From: Bacteroidota bacterium
GTDB lineage: Bacteria > Bacteroidota > Bacteroidia > Chitinophagales > Saprospiraceae
NCBI GenBank assembly: GCA_018969455.1
Contig: JAGWYI010000125.1
Location: 1 to 9,352 of the forward strand
Length of the DNA stretch: 9,352 bases
Reading direction: 5' to 3'
Shown here: in pieces, positions 1-6,557 of the stretch
Layout: each line of letters begins with the position of its first letter
Numbering within the stretch: the stretch's first letter is position 1
Made by a program: the position numbers and the translations under genes
The notes under the pieces: model-generated
What the model was told of the DNA's origin: nothing
Seen by the model: the letters and a program-made list of their open reading frames with translations, nothing else
Database searches by the model: none

Positions 1-15
1 CAATTTAATGGTCTT

Positions 16-48
16 AAACGGGCGTCTTTTTAATAATGACGCCCGTTT
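16..48. terminator. Perfect 11-bp hairpin, likely intrinsic terminator
   Basis: The arms AAACGGGCGTC (16-26) and GACGCCCGTTT (38-48) are perfectly complementary around an 11-base AT-rich loop. The stem has a GC-rich core with A and T at its base, so it can act in both directions, although the U-tract after it (GTATT) is weak. It lies 60 bases before the first complete gene and most likely ends transcription of a gene left of the window. The stem is seen directly; the terminator role is inferred. Confidence 0.7.
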
Positions 49-70
49 GTATTGATATAAAGGCAGCTCC

Positions 71-103
71 TTTGGCAATACACTGTTCTGCCAAGTATCT
101 TTG
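71..103 (+). promoter_or_regulatory. Possible Bacteroidota-type promoter (TTTG, 21 bases, TATCTTTG)
   Basis: TTTG at 71-74 and TATCTTTG at 96-103 match the -33 (TTTG) and -7 (TAnnTTTG) elements of the phylum's primary sigma factor, with 21 bases between them. The -7 element ends only 5 bases before the ATG at 109, so transcription would begin at or near the start codon. Either the mRNA is almost leaderless, or the true start codon is further in, for example the ATG at 175. This is a motif match only. Confidence 0.4.
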
Positions 104-108
104 CCTCC

Positions 109-1521
109 ATGCACCGCATCCTCCAAATTTGCTCGCCCTTCCGCGTATGTGCCGCCTTGTCGGGCTTCCTGCTCATGTACATTCTGCTGCGCGCCCATCT
201 GGTTTCCTTCACGCACGACGAAAGCGCGTCCTTTCTTGGGTTTATGTCCGAATCCTGGCAGGATTTGATCTGGAATGCGCGCAACTGGGGTACTGCCAAC
301 AACCATTTGCTGAATACCTGGAGCATGCAGGCGGGTTATGCCCTCTTCGGAGCAAGCGAATGGGCCCTGCGCTGGGGCAGTATGGCCGGTGGTGTGTTGT
401 ACCTCAATTTCGGATTGCGCACCCTGCGCCTGTATTTTGAGGATTCCGACCCGTTTTTGATTGCTGCTTTTGTATTGTGGGCTTGTAACCCGTATTTGAT
501 CGAATTTTTTGCGCTGGCGCGGGGCTATGGCTGGTGCCTGGGGCTGGAATCGGCCGCCTTGTTTTATACCTTTCGGTCCTTGCAGACGGAAAGTCGGCGC
601 GACATCTGGTATGCTGCAACGGCGTTGAGTGTGGGCATTTTAGCCAATTTTACCTTGCTGGATGTGCTGGCCTGCTGGCTGGTTTTGCTAGCCGTCTTGC
701 ACCCGATGCGCCGCTGGGCGGGATTATGGCCGGTTTTTATTCCGATTGTGGCTGTTTTTGTGCTCATCGCCTGGCCGATGTACTGGATTCGCTCCCACGG
801 CGAATTTGAATGGGGCCCGCCTTCTATTTGGGAGACCTGGCGGGTGTTGCTCGAAATGTATGCCTTCAACCCGACTCGGCCGCCCATCATCGGAAAAGTG
901 CTGATTGCCGTTTCAGGAACCTTGGGATTTGCTGTTATATTGCGTCGGAGTATTTTGCGTTATCGTTTGATCGACAAGTCTTTGTGGTCGGCCTGGTTTT
1001 TGTTTCTGGGCGTGCTTGCGGTGACGGTTTTGCAGCATATTGTATTGGGCGCCAATTATTTAAGTGGTCGAACGGCGCTTGTTTTGTATCCTTTGCTGGG
1101 CTATGTCGTAATTTTTACCTTACACGACCTGCGTTCCGGGCACTGGTGGCGGGCTTTGGCTTTGGCAGCCTTTTGCAATTTTGCCTTACAGGCCAATTTG
1201 CGCCGGAGCGCGGAATGGCCCTATGATGCGAATACCAAAATGGCCTTGCTGAAAGTGCACCGCGAGGCAGATCCCCGCCGACCTGCTTTAAGATACGGCG
1301 TGGGCTGGAAGCATGCACCAAGCACCCGGTTTTATCAGAAAACATTGAATTTGAATCACATAGCGCCGGTTTTGTATGATTCGAAGCATGATGATGTGCG
1401 CTGGCTCAGTTCCGGCAATTTTGAACGCATTTTTGTCATGCCCGAATTTCAAGCGCAGATTCCGGATTCTTTTCAATTGTACCATGCCTATGCACAGGGG
1501 GCGCTGTTTCGTAAAAAATAA
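109..1521 (+). CDS. Multi-pass membrane glycosyltransferase-like protein (GT-C / PMT-ArnT type)
   Basis: The product is a 470-residue integral membrane protein with many hydrophobic segments between about residues 13 and 360 and a hydrophilic C-terminal part (about 365-470), probably on the periplasmic side. The first membrane segment (about 13-32) is followed by a loop containing Thr-His-Asp-Glu (35-38), where GT-C enzymes of the PMT/ArnT type carry their acidic catalytic residues. An Ala-Arg-Gly-Tyr-Gly motif follows, also common in that group. Such enzymes use lipid-linked sugars to glycosylate lipids, glycans or proteins; donor and acceptor cannot be told here. The ATG at 109 keeps the first membrane segment whole; the next ATG (175) would cut into it. 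No Shine-Dalgarno sequence is present. The gene stands alone, so context does not narrow its role. The fold is fairly secure, the enzymatic role less so. Confidence 0.7.
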   Translation: MHRILQICSPFRVCAALSGFLLMYILLRAHLVSFTHDESASFLGFMSESWQDLIWNARNWGTANNHLLNTWSMQAGYALFGASEWALRWGSMAGGVLYLNFGLRTLRLYFEDSDPFLIAAFVLWACNPYLIEFFALARGYGWCLGLESAALFYTFRSLQTESRRDIWYAATALSVGILANFTLLDVLACWLVLLAVLHPMRRWAGLWPVFIPIVAVFVLIAWPMYWIRSHGEFEWGPPSIWETWRVLLEMYAFNPTRPPIIGKVLIAVSGTLGFAVILRRSILRYRLIDKSLWSAWFLFLGVLAVTVLQHIVLGANYLSGRTALVLYPLLGYVVIFTLHDLRSGHWWRALALAAFCNFALQANLRRSAEWPYDANTKMALLKVHREADPRRPALRYGVGWKHAPSTRFYQKTLNLNHIAPVLYDSKHDDVRWLSSGNFERIFVMPEFQAQIPDSFQLYHAYAQGALFRKK

Positions 1522-1631
1522 GTGGATGGAATCCGGGCATTCGTAAAATCAACGGTTCTTTTTAAGCATTTTTTGCCCTAAAAAGCCGAAAATTCCAAGC
1601 ATTGGTGCCATTTTTGCTTTAAAATACCAAT

Positions 1632-2090
1632 ATGACCTACGACGTTGCCACACCCGATGCCTACATCGCCGCGCTGCCCAGCGAACGGCAGGCGCCTATG
1701 GAAGCCTTGCGCAAGGTGATTCGCGAAAACCTGCCCGCCGGTTTCGAAGAGACCATCAATTACGGTATGATTGGCTATGTGGTGCCGCACAGCCTGTTTC
1801 CATCGGGATACCATTGCAGCCCCGAACAGCCGCTTCCTTTTGTGAACATCGCATCTCAAAAGAACTTTATCGCCATATATCACATGGGCCTCTATGCCGA
1901 TGCCTCTTTGCTCAGGTGGTTTACGGAAGAATATCCAAAGTACGTTCAAACCAAGCTCGATATGGGCAAAAGTTGTATCCGTTTTAAAAAGCCGGAGCAG
2001 ATTCCCTTTGCTCTGATTGGCGAATTGATGCAAAAAATGACCCCACAGGACTGGATTGCCTGTTATGAGGAACAGCTCAAGCGCGGCTGA
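1632..2090 (+). CDS. DUF1801 (YdhG-like) domain protein
   Basis: This is a 152-residue soluble protein without a signal peptide. It has the features of the DUF1801/YdhG family: an N-terminal helix (Tyr-Ile-Ala-Ala-Leu-Pro, then a Glu-Ala-Leu-Arg-Lys-Val-Ile-Arg region), a central Asn-Tyr-Gly-Met with aromatic strands, and a C-terminal Gly-Lys-Ser-Cys-Ile-Arg-Phe-Lys-Lys followed by the Ile-Pro-Phe-Ala-Leu-Ile-Gly helix. The length suits a single-domain member. The fold is compact alpha-beta; some relatives have been called iron chaperones, but most have no assigned function, and I assign none. The gene is probably monocistronic and convergent with the MFS gene, whose 3' end it overlaps by 14 bases. 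The ATG at 1632 lies just after an AT-rich leader with no Shine-Dalgarno sequence. Confidence 0.85.
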   Translation: MTYDVATPDAYIAALPSERQAPMEALRKVIRENLPAGFEETINYGMIGYVVPHSLFPSGYHCSPEQPLPFVNIASQKNFIAIYHMGLYADASLLRWFTEEYPKYVQTKLDMGKSCIRFKKPEQIPFALIGELMQKMTPQDWIACYEEQLKRG

Positions 2091-3324
2091 TTTCTGCCGG
2101 AATTTTTGCCATTTTTTCCTTCACAATGAGGTGGATCATGTACATCATTCCGATGGTAATCAGCATGGTAGCACTTACCACGATGCCGAGGATGGGGTAA
2201 TGCTCCAAGTATCCGCTGGAAGTTTGATGCACAATGGCGCCGGCAATGGCCGAAGCAAAACCGCCCGAAATTTGTGCAATTGATGAATTGATGCCCATGT
2301 AGGCGCCCCGGTCGGCGGGGTCGGGCATGGCGCTGGCCAGGGCCGAAGCCGAAATCATCCGCGAGGTGATGCCCACAAACATCAAGGCATTGATGACCAC
2401 CACCAGCCACAAGGGCGATACGCCCAAATTGGTGTAAATGAGCACCATAAGCATGGTAAACAGGGTTCCAGCCAGAAAAACAGGGTATTTTCCCACCCGA
2501 TCGGCCAGTTTGCCAAGCAGGGGGCCGGCAAACAAGGTGGTTACACCGGTCACCAGGTATACCACGGGCAAATGATCCAGGGTGATTCCCAGGTTGTTGA
2601 CCGCAAAAGCGCTGCCGAAAGGCATGAGCATAAAGCCGCCGGTAGAAAGCAGCACCGTGGCCGCAAAGCCTCTGAGATACAAAGGATTGGAAACGGTTTT
2701 GATCAAATGCGCCATCGGAGATTGGGTTTGCTGCAATTGCAAATGATCGGCAACCGGCTCCATTTTGAGAAACAACAGGATGAAAAACGGAATTCCCAGG
2801 CCCACAATGAGCAAAAACGGTGCGTGCCAGTCGAACTGGTTGGCCAAATACAGGCCGATGGGCAAACCCAGTACCTGACTGGCAGCAAAGGCCATTTGGG
2901 TAAAACCCATCACCCGTCCGCGTACCTGCATGGGAAACAAATCGGTGATGACCGCAAAAATCACCGAGCCGATGACCCCGCCAAAAATGCCGGTTACCAC
3001 CCGGGCAAGGAGTAGAAATTCGTAATTCGGGGCAATTCCGCACAAAAAAGTGCCCAGGATAAATCCGGTATAAAAAAACAGCAAAATCTTTTTTCGGTCG
3101 AAACGGTCGGCGAAGCCTGCCGCCAACAGCCCGGAAATGCCTGCACTGAACGCGTAGGCCGAAACAACAAAGCCAAATTGTTGGGTATTGATGTGCAAAA
3201 TGGGCAACAATTGCGCGCTCAGCGGCGACAGCACCATAAAATCGAGGATAATGGTAAATTGGAGGAAAGAAAGGGCCGCAATAATGAAAATCTGGTAAGG
3301 GGTAAAGGTTTTGTTTTCAGACAT
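2077..3324 (-). CDS. MFS transporter, DHA1-like drug/H+ antiporter type
   Basis: This 415-residue carrier has about 12 predicted membrane helices and no soluble domain, the usual size for the DHA1 group. Visible landmarks are an acidic residue in helix 1 (Leu-Asp-Phe-Met, Asp28), the classic MFS motif A between helices 2 and 3 (GFADRFDRKK, 70-79) and its weaker repeat in the second half (GKLADRVGKYP). It probably exports small hydrophobic compounds or metabolites against protons; the substrate cannot be deduced. I chose the ATG at 3324 because the protein then begins with a short polar tail right before helix 1. In-frame starts at 3375 (ATG) and 3396 (TTG) would add up to 24 residues with little to support them. 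It lies 116 bases downstream of the ATPase gene on the same strand, but the composition differs and co-transcription is doubtful. Its stop lies inside the DUF1801 gene. Confidence 0.88.
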   Translation of the reverse strand: MSENKTFTPYQIFIIAALSFLQFTIILDFMVLSPLSAQLLPILHINTQQFGFVVSAYAFSAGISGLLAAGFADRFDRKKILLFFYTGFILGTFLCGIAPNYEFLLLARVVTGIFGGVIGSVIFAVITDLFPMQVRGRVMGFTQMAFAASQVLGLPIGLYLANQFDWHAPFLLIVGLGIPFFILLFLKMEPVADHLQLQQTQSPMAHLIKTVSNPLYLRGFAATVLLSTGGFMLMPFGSAFAVNNLGITLDHLPVVYLVTGVTTLFAGPLLGKLADRVGKYPVFLAGTLFTMLMVLIYTNLGVSPLWLVVVINALMFVGITSRMISASALASAMPDPADRGAYMGINSSIAQISGGFASAIAGAIVHQTSSGYLEHYPILGIVVSATMLITIGMMYMIHLIVKEKMAKIPAEISRA

Positions 3325-3432
3325 AAATTTCAGATGTAACAGGGTAAAAAGGTATCGAAAGGAAGGCTTTCGCATCACATAACCCGGTTTGACCAAAAAT
3401 TGTTCCGGCGTTTTTGGGTGGCGATGGGGCGC

Positions 3433-3446
3433 GGTTAAATTTAACC
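3433..3446. repeat. Perfect 14-base palindrome over the ATPase stop codon
   Basis: GGTTAAATTTAACC equals its own reverse complement. The reverse-strand stop codon (3441-3443) lies inside it. There is no loop and no following T-run, so it is not a convincing terminator. It could be a protein-binding site, a control site for the MFS gene downstream, or the edge of a transferred segment. The symmetry is seen directly; every role is inference. Confidence 0.6.
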
Positions 3447-4595
3447 CTCATACCAGGGTCTTATCGAGTATCCTGTGCGTTCCTGGTGTTCATTTCCGCC
3501 GTAAATGATTGTTTTTGATTTCACTCTACCCTCTGCGATGGTGGAGAAAAACTCCATCCCCTTTAAAAGTTTCGGAAGAATCGTTTGTGTGGATTTTACC
3601 TCAAAAACATCAAACCCGCTTCCTCGTTTGGTGAGCAAGTCTACCGCATGCCCCTGCGCATCTCTCCAAAACCAATATTCCTTTAATAAATACTGGTGGT
3701 GGTTTTTCTTTAGCATTTCTGCGATTACAAGATTTTCGAAAAAACTTCCAATCAATGTGAAATCATCAAGGTCTGCCGGTGATCTAAAGCCAAGCAGGAA
3801 ACTGGCCAATCCGGTGTCGTAAAAGTATAGTTTTGGTGACTTTACGATGCGTTTGCTGAAGTTCTCAAAGTAGGGTGGAAGTAAAAACAGGATATAACTG
3901 CTTTCCAAAATGGAGATCCAGGATTTGGCTGTTGGTTGGGAAATGCCGCATTCCAATGCCAAATTACTCAAATTCAGCAATTGACCCGTTCTGGCAGCAC
4001 ACAAACCAATGAAATTTCGAAACCGTTGGATATCCTGGATATTTGTTAAGGTACTTACATCACGTTCCAGATAAGTTTGCACGTAATTTGAGTAAAAAAT
4101 GGAAGGATCAAGTTGCCTGTCATAAACAGTTGGATAAAAGCCTTTGTAAATCAAGGATTTCCAATCAGATTCCAAACTACCGGATCCTTCAAGTTCCGTT
4201 GCGTCAAACGGTAAAAGTTTGAACAGGGCTACCCGACCTGCCAGGCTTTGCGTAATGCGTTCTAGGAGTTGGAAATTCTGGGATCCTGAAATTATATATT
4301 GTCCCATTTTACCATCGGCATCTACTTTGGTTTGCAAATAAGAAAACAGGGATGGTACCCGTTGCGCCTCATCAATGATCACTTCGGAATTGTATTTGGC
4401 CAAAAATCCGAGCGGATCCGTTTCCGCAAAAAAACGATCGTCGGTGTTTTCCAAAGAAACGTAACGATAGTCTGGCAACATGTTTCTCAAAAGGGTGGTC
4501 TTCCCTGATTGCCGAGGTCCCGTGAGCGCTAAAACAGGAAATTTGTCCAACATGGATCTTATCTTGCTTTCAATGGTTCGGTTTACGTATTTCAT
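3441..4595 (-). CDS. AAA_14 / DUF4143 family ATPase (COG1373-like)
   Basis: The product has 384 residues, typical for this family. The N-terminal half is a P-loop ATPase: Walker A GPRQSGKT (26-33), Walker B VIIDEAQ (72-78, acidic Asp75-Glu76), a sensor-like SGSQNF (103-108) and SLAGR (117-121), where Arg121 could be an arginine finger. A linker follows that looks like a winged helix (about 195-240: polar helices, then SQPTAKSWI). The C-terminal DUF4143 part contains Val-Asp (318-319), then Glu-Val-Lys (332-334), the spacing of a PD-(D/E)xK nuclease-like core. Members are widespread, often multicopy and easily transferred; their job is not established. My hand count gives roughly 40% GC in sampled lines, against about 60-70% in sampled lines of the GMC gene next to it, which suggests acquisition. 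A 22-base repeat array lies 28-115 bases upstream of the ATG at 4595. Confidence 0.92.
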   Translation of the reverse strand: MKYVNRTIESKIRSMLDKFPVLALTGPRQSGKTTLLRNMLPDYRYVSLENTDDRFFAETDPLGFLAKYNSEVIIDEAQRVPSLFSYLQTKVDADGKMGQYIISGSQNFQLLERITQSLAGRVALFKLLPFDATELEGSGSLESDWKSLIYKGFYPTVYDRQLDPSIFYSNYVQTYLERDVSTLTNIQDIQRFRNFIGLCAARTGQLLNLSNLALECGISQPTAKSWISILESSYILFLLPPYFENFSKRIVKSPKLYFYDTGLASFLLGFRSPADLDDFTLIGSFFENLVIAEMLKKNHHQYLLKEYWFWRDAQGHAVDLLTKRGSGFDVFEVKSTQTILPKLLKGMEFFSTIAEGRVKSKTIIYGGNEHQERTGYSIRPWYEG

Positions 4596-4622
4596 CTGAA
4601 ATTTTTAGCATAAGAGTAGTGT

Positions 4623-4710
4623 ATTTTGAATTTACACGGAAAATATTTTGAATTATCCGGTTTTAAATTTTGAATTTGCACGGAAAATATTTTGAATTTG
4701 CACGGAAGTA
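4623..4710. repeat. Tandem array of four 22-base direct repeats between divergent genes
   Basis: Four units abut with no spacer: 4623-4644, 4645-4666, 4667-4688 and 4689-4710. The shared core is TTTTGAATTTGCACGG. Units 1, 3 and 4 match the core except for one A/G difference in unit 1. Unit 2 keeps ATTTTGAATT and then diverges (ATCCGGTTTTAA). Degenerate traces continue to the right: ATTTGAATC at 4711-4719 stays in register, and ATTTTG plus TTGCAC at 4725-4736 looks like a shortened copy. The period is close to two turns of DNA, so the units would lie on one face of the helix. The array lies between the reverse-strand ATPase gene and the forward-strand GMC gene. It could be an operator, an iteron-like site or a recombination site. 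The repeats are read directly; the role is unknown. Confidence 0.9.
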
Positions 4711-4719
4711 ATTTGAATC

Positions 4720-4745
4720 CCCCGATTTTGTTGCACATGTCGGGG
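4720..4745. promoter_or_regulatory. Small GC-rich inverted repeat beside the 22-base array
   Basis: CCCCGA (4720-4725) and TCGGGG (4740-4745) form a 6-bp perfect stem, which a T-G pair can extend, around a loop of about 14 bases. It starts directly after the repeat array and 37 bases before the GMC start codon, so it would fall in the 5' leader of the GMC transcript or in its promoter. There is no T-run, so it is not an obvious terminator. It may be an operator half-site pair or a leader hairpin, or chance. Confidence 0.35.
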
Positions 4746-4781
4746 ATATTTCCTTTCTTCCCGCTCTTAAATTTTCTGGAA

Positions 4782-6533
4782 ATGATGTCTGATTTTCAAA
4801 TAAAAGCCCAGGCGGAAACATACGATGTGATCATCATCGGCTCGGGCGCGGGCGGCGGCATGGCGGCCTACGAACTCACCAAAGCAGGCGCCAAAGTTTG
4901 TCTGCTCGAGGCCGGGCAGCATTTTGATCCGGCGGATCCTCAATACATTACCCAATTAAAATGGGCGTATCAGTCCCCCCGGCGCGGCGCAAGCACCCGC
5001 AACCGCCCTTTCGGCGATTTTGACGCGGCTTACGGCGGCTGGGACATTGAAGGAGAGCCCTATACCACGAAAGGCAATACCCGGTTTCGCTGGTTTCGCT
5101 CGCGCATGCTGGGCGGACGTACCAACCACTGGGGCCGCATCAGTCTGCGATTCGGGCCGCAGGATTTCAAGCGCCGCAGCATCGACGGGCTGGGAGAAGA
5201 CTGGCCGATTGCTTACGAGGATGTAGCGCCCTTTTACGATGAAGTAGACCGCCTGATCGGGGTATTTGGCTCGGTTGAAAACCTGCCCAACGATCCGGAT
5301 TCCATTTTTTTGCCGCCTCCCAAGCCGCGTTTGCACGAATTGATGCTGATGAAATCGAACAAGCGCATCGGTGTGACCACCATTCCCTCGCGTTTGAGCA
5401 TTTTAACCAAAAAAATCAACGACGAACGCGGCGTTTGTTTTTATTGCAGCCAATGCGGGCGCGCCTGTATGGCCTATGCGGATTTTTCTTCTTCTTCCTG
5501 CCTGTGTAAACCCGCACTGAAGACCAACAACCTGGAAATCCGGTATTTCGCCATGGCCCGCGAGGTGCTCACCGATGCCCAAACGGGTCTTGCCACGGGC
5601 GTTTCTTATGTGGACAAGCAAACCATGGAGGAAAAAACGGTGAAGGGCAAAATTGTGGTGCTGGCTGCCAGTGCCTGCGAATCGGCGCGTTTGCTGCTCA
5701 ATTCCAAATCGGCCCGTTTCCCGGAAGGCCTGGCCAATTCCTCCGGTGTGGTGGGCAAATACCTGCACGATTCCACGGGCGCAAGCCGGGGCGGTATTGT
5801 TCCGGCCTTGTTCGACCGCAAGCGCTACAACGAAGACGGCGTGGGCGGTATGCATGTGTACTCACCCTGGTGGCTCGACAACAAAAAACTCGATTTTCCG
5901 CGGGGTTACCACATAGAATACTGGGGCGGATTCGACATGCCGGCCTACGGTTTTGGTTGGGGGATAGAGGAAGAAAACGGACTGTTTCCGGGCCGCGATG
6001 GCAAGCCCAAGCCTGCGGGCGGCTACGGCGCGGGCCTGAAAGACGACTATCGGCGCTTTTACGGGGCCTACATCGGCATGGCCGGTCGTGGCGAAGCAGT
6101 GGCCCGGGAAGACAATTATTGCGAAATAGACCCCAATAAAGTAGATAAATACGGCATTCCGGTGCTGCGTTTCCACTACAACTGGTCGGATTACGAGCGT
6201 TTGCAGGCTAAACACATGCACGACACCTTCGAGCAGATCATGCACGAAATGGGCGCGGTGCCTTTGGGCAAAAAACCGGGTCCGGAAGACGAATACGGCC
6301 TCAATTTGCCCGGGGAAATCATCCACGAGGTGGGTACGATCCGCATGGGCAAGGATCCGAAAAAATCGGCACTCAACCAGTGGCAACAGGCGCATGACGT
6401 CAAAAACCTGTTTGTAGTAGATGCTGCGCCCTTCGTGTCCCAGGGTGACAAAAACTGCACCTGGACTATCCTGGCGCTCTCCATGCGGGCCTCGCGCCAC
6501 ATAGCCGATTTGCGCAAATCGGGTCAAATTTAA
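4782..6533 (+). CDS. GMC family FAD-dependent dehydrogenase, iron-sulfur type large subunit
   Basis: This 583-residue flavoprotein oxidises a sugar or alcohol hydroxyl group; the substrate cannot be deduced. In order: dinucleotide-binding motif GSGAGG (20-25) ending at Glu43; GGRTNHWG (111-118), where His116 sits like the covalently flavinylated His of pyranose oxidase and gluconate dehydrogenase; a four-cysteine cluster (219, 222, 225, 229); and a GMC C-terminal domain with His515 (HEVGT) and Asn558 (KNCTWT), the probable catalytic pair. The 219/225/229 spacing equals what I recall for the 3Fe-4S ligands of Burkholderia FAD glucose dehydrogenase. There is no signal peptide; export probably depends on the Tat-bearing partner 24 bases downstream. 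The start is ATG 4782 or the adjacent ATG 4785, just before the FAD domain. ATG 4737 and a TTG at 4692, inside the repeat array, would add residues the family does not need. Confidence 0.9.
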   Translation: MMSDFQIKAQAETYDVIIIGSGAGGGMAAYELTKAGAKVCLLEAGQHFDPADPQYITQLKWAYQSPRRGASTRNRPFGDFDAAYGGWDIEGEPYTTKGNTRFRWFRSRMLGGRTNHWGRISLRFGPQDFKRRSIDGLGEDWPIAYEDVAPFYDEVDRLIGVFGSVENLPNDPDSIFLPPPKPRLHELMLMKSNKRIGVTTIPSRLSILTKKINDERGVCFYCSQCGRACMAYADFSSSSCLCKPALKTNNLEIRYFAMAREVLTDAQTGLATGVSYVDKQTMEEKTVKGKIVVLAASACESARLLLNSKSARFPEGLANSSGVVGKYLHDSTGASRGGIVPALFDRKRYNEDGVGGMHVYSPWWLDNKKLDFPRGYHIEYWGGFDMPAYGFGWGIEEENGLFPGRDGKPKPAGGYGAGLKDDYRRFYGAYIGMAGRGEAVAREDNYCEIDPNKVDKYGIPVLRFHYNWSDYERLQAKHMHDTFEQIMHEMGAVPLGKKPGPEDEYGLNLPGEIIHEVGTIRMGKDPKKSALNQWQQAHDVKNLFVVDAAPFVSQGDKNCTWTILALSMRASRHIADLRKSGQI

Positions 6534-6557
6534 TAAACGTATCAAAATCAGTCGTTT

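Noticed and set aside
1557..1584. AT-only hairpin (CTTTTTA / TAAAAAG) after the glycosyltransferase-like gene as a terminator
   Set aside because: The 7-bp stem is nearly all A-T with a 14-base loop, too weak to call as a terminator.
2063..3043. 326-codon second frame on the reverse strand within the MFS gene
   Set aside because: It is rich in Cys, His, Gly and Arg and has no membrane pattern, as expected for an out-of-frame reading; the MFS frame has helices and motif A.
3325..3396. N-terminal extension of the MFS protein from ATG 3375 or TTG 3396
   Set aside because: The extra residues do not look like part of the carrier; the ATG at 3324 gives the usual short tail before helix 1.
4623..4710. 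CRISPR array
   Set aside because: The units abut with no spacers, are only 22 bases long, and no cas gene is nearby.
4692..4781. Upstream TTG start adding 30 residues to the GMC protein
   Set aside because: The extension begins inside the 22-base repeat array and adds no family-typical sequence; the FAD domain begins right after the paired ATGs at 4782/4785.
5862..6545. Long reverse-strand open frame inside the GMC gene (227 codons)
   Set aside because: It is a shadow of the high-GC coding strand: the forward frame carries clear catalytic motifs through the same bases, and the reverse product has no recognisable features.
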